Shown piece after piece: positions 27,042 to 32,441 of a stretch of 32,441 bases of DNA (position 1 is the stretch's first letter; every line of letters starts with the position of its first letter). The DNA lies in NCBI GenBank assembly GCA_006212115.1, contig PDUK01000059.1, positions 1-32,441 on the forward strand. Reading direction: 5' to 3'. The notes under the pieces are model-generated. The model saw only the letters and a program-made list of their open reading frames with translations. It was not told the origin of the DNA and ran no database searches. The position numbers and the translations under genes were made by a program. Source of the stretch: Thalassolituus sp. (lineage in GTDB: Bacteria; Pseudomonadota; Gammaproteobacteria; Pseudomonadales; Oceanobacteraceae).

Positions 27042-27075
27042 GGAGCCACTGGTTCAAGTCCAGTCATAGCTACCA
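27042..27075 (+). pseudogene. 3' fragment of a tRNA gene (variable loop to CCA)
   Basis: GGAGCCACTGGTTCAAGTCC at 27042 onward, continuing to CATAGCTACCA, supplies a variable loop, a complete T arm (ACTGG/CCAGT) and the acceptor 3' strand. The last 23 nt are identical to the left remnant. It keeps about 12 of the nucleotides missing from the left copy. No 5' half or promoter precedes it; antitoxin coding sequence ends 17 nt upstream. Confidence 0.88.
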
Positions 27076-27286
27076 CGAATTCTTAAAGCCCTGAGGTATC
27101 ACATACCTCGGGGCTTTTTTTTGCCCTGCGCTTATCTGGACCTGTTGTTATAGGAGTCTGTTGATATCAGGGCCTGAACGTCGCGCAAAATATCTTCTTC
27201 TGCCTACGTGCTTTGCTGCGTTGCTCGCCATTGCTCCTTCGCATCTGCTTTGTATGCTCGCGGCATTTTTCACGAAACAGACTCTG
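27053..27286. repeat. Right direct repeat: tRNA 3' end, terminator, 3' end of exported-protein gene
   Basis: This is the partner of 25204-25437 at a constant offset of 1,849 bp. This copy continues into an intact gene (27167-27541), so it looks like the chromosomal side of the junction. Confidence 0.92.
27085..27122. terminator. Terminator downstream of the right tRNA fragment
   Basis: This is the same 15-bp hairpin as at 25236-25273, with one C-to-T change that leaves a G-T pair. A long T run follows. It probably ends toxin-antitoxin transcription, and its reverse reading lies past the exported-protein stop. Confidence 0.88.
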
Positions 27287-27541
27287 CGCTTTTCTTCGAC
27301 AATGACGGAAACGCCAGTCACCTTCACTGTAGTTATGACAGACCTTGGTCAACTTTCCAGACGAAACCTTCCAGGTAATCTTTGGCTTAAAGTTGGGAAG
27401 CTCCATCCCCTCTGCAGCGCTGTGAGCAGCCAGTGGCAAGAGCAGTAAAGCAACCAGCGCGGTATAGAGAAAGCCCGAGGGTAATCTTACAGAGCGCTTA
27501 TGGCTGCAGACACGACGCCTACTCTCAATAGCTATATTCAT
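27167..27541 (-). CDS. Small basic exported protein of unknown function
   Basis: This 124-residue protein begins best at the second ATG (27541), with AAGG 6 nt upstream; the first ATG (27547) abuts the AAGG. A long n-region and hydrophobic core (FLYTALVALLLLPLAAHSAA) form a signal peptide or anchor ending near residue 43. The mature part is very basic and has four cysteines (in KVCHN, RHCRR, EKCRE and IFCATF). I recognise no family. Its last 39-40 codons are duplicated at 25318-25437. It faces the tRNA fragment convergently. Confidence 0.72.
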   Translation of the reverse strand: MNIAIESRRRVCSHKRSVRLPSGFLYTALVALLLLPLAAHSAAEGMELPNFKPKITWKVSSGKLTKVCHNYSEGDWRFRHCRRKAQSLFREKCREHTKQMRRSNGEQRSKARRQKKIFCATFRP

Positions 27542-27711
27542 ATTCATCCTTGAATCTGAGTGTTAGGCAGACCATACCAGACGCTCCGCAGATGCGCACG
27601 GTTGCACTACAGAGACAATTCCTAACACGCGTTAACCGGAGTTACGCTATTCTGAGAACTGATCATCATTTTCATTTATAAGAAAAACTAAACTGATCAA
27701 ATGTTCAATTT

Positions 27712-28641
27712 ATGGTGAAACCTATGCCAGCCCAGCATGTAGCGCACAGAACCAATCCCGAATATACGATCACACGTGTACTCGCGGATGCCATTGATCA
27801 ACGTAAACTGCCCATTGGCGCTTGCGATGTACTTAGCTACAGCCAGCACCTGAGTAACAGCGAACAGCAGCAGTTTGTGATTCATACTGAGGCCGGTGAT
27901 TTCTTTCTGAAAATGCAGCCAGAATCCGAACGGGTACTGGATCAATTCCAGGCAGAGATATCGGGTCTTCTGGAGATTGCGCGTACACAAACCATTCGTA
28001 CTGCTGTTCCTTACGCTGCAGGGCAAGTAGATGGATTTGGTTACATTCTGCTGTCGCACTTGCCTCTTGCCGTTCATGGCGACTGGCAGGAAGCCGGTAA
28101 GCAATTAGCACTCATGCATTCGCACACCAGTGATCATGGCTACGGGTACAACAAAACGACTTTCTGCGGGCCGACAGCGCTTGATAATCGCTGGTCTGCA
28201 CATTGGGATGATTTCTTTATCGGACAACGACTGGAACCACTATTACGCACACTGGCTGATAAAGGGGATCACCTGACAGGTAGCGATCGCGCGTTGAAAG
28301 CATGTTTCCATCTACTTTCGGCCCATCAACCAGAGCCGTCGCTGGTTCACGGTGACCTATGGTCCGGTAATATCGGCTTTATCCCTGACAGAGAAGGCTC
28401 TAAGCCTGTTATCTATGACCCAGCGTGCTTCTTCGGTGACGCAGAAAGTGATCTGGCAATGACAGAGCTGTTTGGTCGCTTTCCCGGTAGTTTTTATGCA
28501 GCGTATCGCTCAGTGCGAGATATCGACGAGGGCTATGACGAGAGACGGAACGTTTATCAGCTCTTCCATCTGCTGAATCACGCTGTGTTGTTTGGTGGTC
28601 ATTATGTCACTCAAAGCCGGGACCTGATGCGCCGACTCTGA
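27712..28641 (+). CDS. Fructosamine/ketosamine kinase family protein
   Basis: This 309-residue kinase-fold protein has an N-terminal ATP-binding lobe (FFLKMQPES), the catalytic-loop motif VHGDLWSGN and the metal-binding YDPACFFGDAESDLAMTELFG. These are specific to the fructosamine kinase (FN3K/YniA) family, which phosphorylates protein-bound or low-molecular-weight ketosamines and so initiates deglycation. The length is normal (about 290-310). A second in-frame ATG at 27724 could be the true start; neither has a strong ribosome site. It converges on pdxH. Confidence 0.93.
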   Translation: MVKPMPAQHVAHRTNPEYTITRVLADAIDQRKLPIGACDVLSYSQHLSNSEQQQFVIHTEAGDFFLKMQPESERVLDQFQAEISGLLEIARTQTIRTAVPYAAGQVDGFGYILLSHLPLAVHGDWQEAGKQLALMHSHTSDHGYGYNKTTFCGPTALDNRWSAHWDDFFIGQRLEPLLRTLADKGDHLTGSDRALKACFHLLSAHQPEPSLVHGDLWSGNIGFIPDREGSKPVIYDPACFFGDAESDLAMTELFGRFPGSFYAAYRSVRDIDEGYDERRNVYQLFHLLNHAVLFGGHYVTQSRDLMRRL

Positions 28642-28668
28642 GTCAGATAGTGAATGGTAAATTGCGGG

Positions 28669-29307
28669 TTATGGATTAAGGCGTTGTTTTAGCCAATCCT
28701 GACCGTCACGCGTGTATTCAAGACGATCATGAAGGCGGGCTTCTCCCCCCTGCCAGAACTCGAATCGCTCTGGCGTAAGGCGATAGCCTCCCCAGTGATC
28801 CGGCACCGGAATATCTGCTCCCTCGTACTCTCCAGCCAGCTTGGCAAATCGAACCTCCAGCTCGGCACGATTACTCAGCGGTGAACTCTGGTCTGACGCC
28901 CATGCACCGAGCTGGCTTTCTCTTGGACGTGAATGGAAATAGGCCTCGGTCTCTTCTCTCGATATTTTAGAGACCGTTCCCTGCACCATGGCCTGGCGCT
29001 CCTGAGCCAACCAGGCAAAGTGCAGCGCAGCCTTGGGGTTATCCTCGAAGTGACGGGCCTTATTACTGGTGTAGTTAGTAAAAAACACAAAGCCACTCTC
29101 ATCGTAGCTCTTCAGCAACAGGATACGCTGCCACGGCTGTCCGTTAGCGTCACTTGAAGCCACTGTCATCATGGTTGGCTCGTCAGGCTGTGCGGCTTTC
29201 TGCTCTTCAAACCACGCATGAAACTGCGTCATAGGGTTATCTGCTGCGGTCGTCTCATCGAGACGCCCAGCTGTGTATTCACGTCGGATATCAAACAAGT
29301 CGACCAT
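28669..29307 (-). CDS. pdxH: Pyridoxamine 5'-phosphate oxidase
   Basis: This 212-residue FMN enzyme oxidises pyridoxine or pyridoxamine 5'-phosphate to pyridoxal 5'-phosphate. Its full-length family sequence includes RRILLLK-type QRILLLKSYDESGFVFFTNY, FHSRPRESQLGAWASDQSSP and the C-terminal WGGYRLTPERFEFWQGGEAR with the closing RLNP. GAGGAG lies 8 nt before the ATG. Only 29 bp separate it from the lptG stop on the same strand, so it may be the third gene of an lptF-lptG-pdxH transcript. Confidence 0.98.
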   Translation of the reverse strand: MVDLFDIRREYTAGRLDETTAADNPMTQFHAWFEEQKAAQPDEPTMMTVASSDANGQPWQRILLLKSYDESGFVFFTNYTSNKARHFEDNPKAALHFAWLAQERQAMVQGTVSKISREETEAYFHSRPRESQLGAWASDQSSPLSNRAELEVRFAKLAGEYEGADIPVPDHWGGYRLTPERFEFWQGGEARLHDRLEYTRDGQDWLKQRLNP

Positions 29308-29336
29308 AGGTTACTCCTCTGACGGCCCGGTCACAT

Positions 29337-30401
29337 TCACCCGCTACGACGGAGTAAATACAGGCCTATTGCAGCACTTAAAAAGATCGGGATGATGCTT
29401 GCCATGATAGGGGCAAAACCCAAAACGATGCTCGCAGGCGCGAGCATTTCCTCGAGATATTTGTACACGAGGCCAACCAATATTCCCGAGAAGATACGAG
29501 AACCCGCTGTCACCTGACGCAGAGGACCAAAAATAAATGCGGCCCCCAACAGCACCAACGCAAAGGTGCTCAGCGGCTGAGTTACCTTTTTCCAGAAGGA
29601 CAGCAGATAGTTGTCAGCGTTCAGGTCCTGCTCTTCGAGGTATTGTGCGTAGCCAAAGAGATTCGAAATGGACATATCACGAGGCTCAATCATGACCACG
29701 CTTAAGCTTTCAGGGGTCAGGCCCGACTCCCAACGAAAAGAGCTGTACCGTGAGAGATTGCTACGCTCTTCAGAGATCTGCTGATCGTGTACATTTTGCA
29801 GCTGCCAGTGACTGCGCTGGAAAATCGCTCGCTCGGCGCGCATCACACGATACAACTCTTTCTCCGGCGTGAAATAGTAAACAGTAATACCGTGCAGAAC
29901 ACCGTTGGGCTCTACCGCCCTGAAACGCATAAACTGGTCACCTTCCCGATGCCAATACCCTTTGCCTTTGTTAGAGAGAAGCTCTCCTTTGCCCTGCTCA
30001 ACCGCTTTCTGCGACTGCGCAATCCGCTCAAGTGTCGGTATCGCGTATTCCGCCATTGCCATGCTCAGTACCATCAGCACAGCAACGGGCTTAATTACCG
30101 CAAAAATAATGCGTGTTACCGACAAGCCTGCAGCCCGCATGACCGTCAGTTCACTGCTTGCTGCAAGACTCCCCAGCCCGGCCAGACACCCGATCAGACA
30201 GGCCATTGGCATGTATTCATAGGCTCGGCGTGGTAATCGCAGCAGCATAAACTGCAACGCTTCGACAAAGCCGTATGCCCCTTTTAATTGATCTAATTCA
30301 TCGACAAGGGTGAAGATGGCATCCAGTCCGACGATGACTAGAATCACCACCAGAGTCGCCAGCAGAACACTTTTGCCGACATAACGATCAAGCTGGGTCA
30401 T
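29337..30401 (-). CDS. lptG: LPS export ABC transporter permease LptG
   Basis: This 354-residue protein starts at ATG 30401 (MTQLDRYVGKSVLLATLVVI), with GGGGAG 6 nt upstream. A longer frame to 30491 lies inside lptF and is not used. It has six transmembrane helices, three at each end, with a periplasmic beta-jellyroll domain between them (about residues 130-265). Family motifs include MPMACLIGCLAGLGSLAASSELTVMRAAGLS and FIFGPLRQVTAGSRI (given here in short form). With LptF and LptB it extracts LPS from the inner membrane. Its ATG overlaps the lptF stop (ATGA). Confidence 0.97.
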   Translation of the reverse strand: MTQLDRYVGKSVLLATLVVILVIVGLDAIFTLVDELDQLKGAYGFVEALQFMLLRLPRRAYEYMPMACLIGCLAGLGSLAASSELTVMRAAGLSVTRIIFAVIKPVAVLMVLSMAMAEYAIPTLERIAQSQKAVEQGKGELLSNKGKGYWHREGDQFMRFRAVEPNGVLHGITVYYFTPEKELYRVMRAERAIFQRSHWQLQNVHDQQISEERSNLSRYSSFRWESGLTPESLSVVMIEPRDMSISNLFGYAQYLEEQDLNADNYLLSFWKKVTQPLSTFALVLLGAAFIFGPLRQVTAGSRIFSGILVGLVYKYLEEMLAPASIVLGFAPIMASIIPIFLSAAIGLYLLRRSG

Positions 30402-31468
30402 AGCATTCTCCCCGCGTGACGACGACGGAGAAGTTCCGGCCCAATCAGTAACGCCAGGCCAATCAAGAGATAAACCCCATGCAGCGCCCACATTGCCACA
30501 GCGGGAACGCGCTCCTTCTCCAGCATGCCGCGCATTGCAATCAGCAGTGAGATGTACACCATAAACAGGATGATGGCTGGGAACATGCGTGCAAATCGGC
30601 CCTGCCTCGGGCTGACCTTGGAGAGAGGAAAGGCAATCAGCACCAGAATCGGAACCATAACAATCAATGACACCCGCCAGTGCAGCTGCGCCTGAAACTT
30701 AGGATCAGTAGACGACAGCAAGTCGAGGGTTGATACGGCATCTTTCCGTACTTTACGTCGCTCTTCGGATTCATCAGCGATTTTCACACCGTAGCGCACA
30801 AACTCAAGCACCTGTAAACCTGCTGTTTCGGGGTCGAGGTCAAACCGCCGACCGTTATGGAGCTCCAGAAACCGGGAGCCAGTCTCAGGACTGAAATACT
30901 GGCTTCCTTCGTCTGCCAACATCAAGGTATCGCCATCTGCGATAAACACTTGCTGCATCACAGTCTTATCACTTGATAGCGACTCGGTGTACGTGACCCG
31001 TGAACCTTTCTTCATACTTTGAAAACGCCCGGGGACCAGTAATTCAAACTCGGTCATCTCGGCTTGCTTCTCATAGAGATCTTCCATTTTCTCTGCACCA
31101 AGAGGACTCAGGTACAAAGAAAATGTACCAACGACCGACATCACGGCAAAACCGGGAATCATGGTGTAAGCGAGGAGCCGACGTTCCGAAAAGCCCGTCG
31201 CAGAGAGCACACTCATCTCGTTTTCTGCGTACATACGCCCGTAAGAGAGCAGCACCGAGATAAAAAGTGCCATCGGTAAAATCATTTCAAGGAAAGACGG
31301 CATGCGCAGAAGCAGAGTGAAGAAAACTACTTCGAGGGGGATTTCACCTGCAGCCGCTGAGGCCAGCTGATTAATCAAACGCCCACTCATCATGATCATC
31401 AACAAGACAAGCGTCACGGCTGCCATGGTCGTCAGCAATTCACGGGATAAATATCGGAATAAGATCAA
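30398..31468 (-). CDS. lptF: LPS export ABC transporter permease LptF
   Basis: This 356-residue protein has six helices with a central periplasmic domain. The N-terminus FRYLSRELLTTMAAVTLVLL, the coupling-helix region YGRMYAENEMSVLSATGFS and the C-terminal PLSKVSPRQGRFARMFPAI are diagnostic. The start is a TTG (31468): it gives an N-terminus matching E. coli LptF (MI-IRYL) and no ATG lies nearby. The ribosome site is weak. It pairs with LptG in the LptB2FG exporter. It is divergent from pepA, as in E. coli, so the 173-bp gap holds both promoters. Confidence 0.97.
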   Translation of the reverse strand: MILFRYLSRELLTTMAAVTLVLLMIMMSGRLINQLASAAAGEIPLEVVFFTLLLRMPSFLEMILPMALFISVLLSYGRMYAENEMSVLSATGFSERRLLAYTMIPGFAVMSVVGTFSLYLSPLGAEKMEDLYEKQAEMTEFELLVPGRFQSMKKGSRVTYTESLSSDKTVMQQVFIADGDTLMLADEGSQYFSPETGSRFLELHNGRRFDLDPETAGLQVLEFVRYGVKIADESEERRKVRKDAVSTLDLLSSTDPKFQAQLHWRVSLIVMVPILVLIAFPLSKVSPRQGRFARMFPAIILFMVYISLLIAMRGMLEKERVPAVAMWALHGVYLLIGLALLIGPELLRRRHAGRML

Positions 31469-31641
31469 ACGGTATAACGCCCCTGATGGTGTTGCACACC
31501 GGCAACAGTAAACAGTGCAGCATTGTACTGTTTTTTTTCGCTACCGTTACCCCAACACCTTGTATTTTCGCTGTCAGCCCACACACTTACACATCAGATT
31601 TTAATTTTATTACCAACGAATCTGCCCTGTAAGGAGCATCC

Positions 31642-32441
31642 ATGGAATTTCAGATTTACACCGGTAACGCTGCTGCGGTTACCACCGACACTCTGGTCGT
31701 CACAATTGACGCCGATGGCGCGCTCTCAGAGGCGGCGAAAGCGGTAGATACGGCCTCCGGCGGCGCAATACAGGCCAGAATTGACGCCAAAGATGCAAGT
31801 GGTGCGTTGGGTTCAAGTATCACTTTATACGGACTCAATGGCGTGAGTGCAGACCGTGTTGTTGTCGTAGGTGCGGGTGAAGCAAACGCAACACTGAATG
31901 CCGTGGAAGCGAACAAAGTGGTTACCGCTGCAGCAAAAGCGATTTCCGGCAAAGCGGGTACGGCAGCCATTGATCTGACTGCTCTGACGTCTGCTAACCG
32001 ACCACAAGCCTGGTGGGCAGAACAACTGGTGCTGGCGGTTCATAGCGCAGAATATAAATTCATCGCGACACTGCCCGGTAAAGAAGCTGGACCAAAGCTG
32101 GAGAACATTACCTGGATTGGGGACGATGTGACCTCCGCCCTGGTCGTCGCCGATGCCAAAGGTCTGGGGACATCTTACGCAAAAGAACTGGGTAATATGC
32201 CGCCCAACATCTGTACTCCTGCGTACCTCGCTGAACAAGCAGAACAGCTCTCTGCTGCGGCCGGTTTTACCTGCAAAGTGTACGATGAAAAAGAAATGGA
32301 AGAGATGGGTGCAGGTGCATACTATTCAGTATCCAAAGGCTCCTCTGAGCCAGGAAAAGTCATCATCATGGAATACAAAGGTGCCGGAGATGAGGCCCCT
32401 CACATGTTGGTGGGTAAAGGTATCACGTTCGATACGGGCGG
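31642..32441 (+). CDS. pepA: Leucyl aminopeptidase PepA, partial
   Basis: The first 266 residues are present; the gene runs off the right edge. An N-terminal macro-like domain (EFQIYTGNAAAVTTDTLVV) is followed by GTSYAKELGNMPPNICTPAY and the start of the M17 catalytic domain. The metal-binding Lys and Asp are in GKGITFDTGG. PepA cleaves N-terminal residues from peptides in the cytoplasm; in E. coli it also binds DNA in cer/carAB regulation. AAGGAG (31631-31636) lies 5 nt before the ATG. It is divergent from lptF. Confidence 0.97.
   Translation, partial: MEFQIYTGNAAAVTTDTLVVTIDADGALSEAAKAVDTASGGAIQARIDAKDASGALGSSITLYGLNGVSADRVVVVGAGEANATLNAVEANKVVTAAAKAISGKAGTAAIDLTALTSANRPQAWWAEQLVLAVHSAEYKFIATLPGKEAGPKLENITWIGDDVTSALVVADAKGLGTSYAKELGNMPPNICTPAYLAEQAEQLSAAAGFTCKVYDEKEMEEMGAGAYYSVSKGSSEPGKVIIMEYKGAGDEAPHMLVGKGITFDTG

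Larger units (their letters stand above)
25204..27286. mobile_element. Putative islet bounded by direct repeats at a tRNA gene (nuclease + toxin-antitoxin)
   Basis: The boundaries are two direct repeats of about 234 bp, 1,849 bp apart. Both start in the tRNA T-loop and run through the tRNA terminator into the 3' end of a convergent exported-protein gene. The cargo is a phospholipase D-like nuclease gene (minus) and a divergent RelE/NadS-type toxin-antitoxin pair (plus). No integrase or transposase is encoded, so movement, if any, would need outside enzymes or homologous recombination between the repeats. The cargo looks more AT-rich than its surroundings by eye. The element call is inference; the repeat and gene layout is directly visible. 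Confidence 0.6.

Noticed and set aside
25168..27286. Integron or CRISPR-like array
   Set aside because: There are only two long repeats, no integrase or cas gene, and no spacer pattern.

Overview
The window looks like chromosomal DNA of a free-living, probably marine gammaproteobacterium. The queA-tgt-yajC-secD-secF block, lptF/lptG beside pepA, zapE, cysDN, nhaR and a Klebsiella-type NasR all fit that class. The gene mix (chemoreceptors, a solute-binding protein, a diguanylate cyclase) would suit Oceanospirillales-like bacteria, but the genus is a guess. GC content is near 50 percent by eye.

Layout. 1-973 (minus): an Ig-like-repeat lipoprotein, cut by the left edge. 1448-2722 (plus): nitrate-responsive antiterminator NasR, convergent with a chemoreceptor (2733-4664, minus). 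4733-6274 (minus): a DUF6482-like small protein, a small exported protein and a Bax-inhibitor-1/YccA membrane protein, divergent from nhaR (6370-7275). 7362-8492 (minus): a periplasmic solute-binding-like protein. 8895-14348 (minus): queA-tgt-yajC-secD-secF, ending in a perfect 15-bp terminator hairpin, with another terminator-like hairpin between yajC and secD. 14504-14874 (plus): three tRNA-Leu genes (CAA, CAG, CAG) behind a stable-RNA type promoter. 15076-16737 (plus): a chemoreceptor with its sensor-like domain at the C-terminus. 16927-18888 (minus): a 7TMR-DISM diguanylate cyclase, divergent from a TlpA-like thioredoxin and an SDR oxidoreductase. 20480-22305 (minus): zapE and an alpha/beta hydrolase. 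22461-24979 (plus): cysD-cysN. 27712-28641 (plus): a fructosamine-kinase-family protein. 28669-31468 (minus): lptF-lptG-pdxH. 31642 to the right edge (plus): pepA.

The accessory part is 25.1-27.6 kb. A tRNA gene with anticodon CAT (probably elongator Met) keeps its promoter and terminator but lacks 18 nt between the anticodon and the T-loop, leaving 59 nt. Its 3' end, its terminator and the 3' end of a convergent small exported-protein gene occur again 1,849 bp to the right, as a direct repeat of about 234 bp (about 14 mismatches by eye, no indels). Between the copies are a single-HKD phospholipase D-like nuclease and a divergent RelE/HigB-like toxin with a NadS/HigA-like antitoxin. There is no integrase. 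It reads as a small nuclease plus toxin-antitoxin islet that split a tRNA gene and carries its own copies of the flanking sequence. This is the best candidate here for something undescribed.

Other points of interest are a CysN carrying a shrunken APS-kinase domain without a P-loop, the hairpin that may uncouple yajC from secDF, long flanking stems around the tRNA-Leu genes, and a four-unit 19-bp repeat abutting the diguanylate cyclase stop codon.
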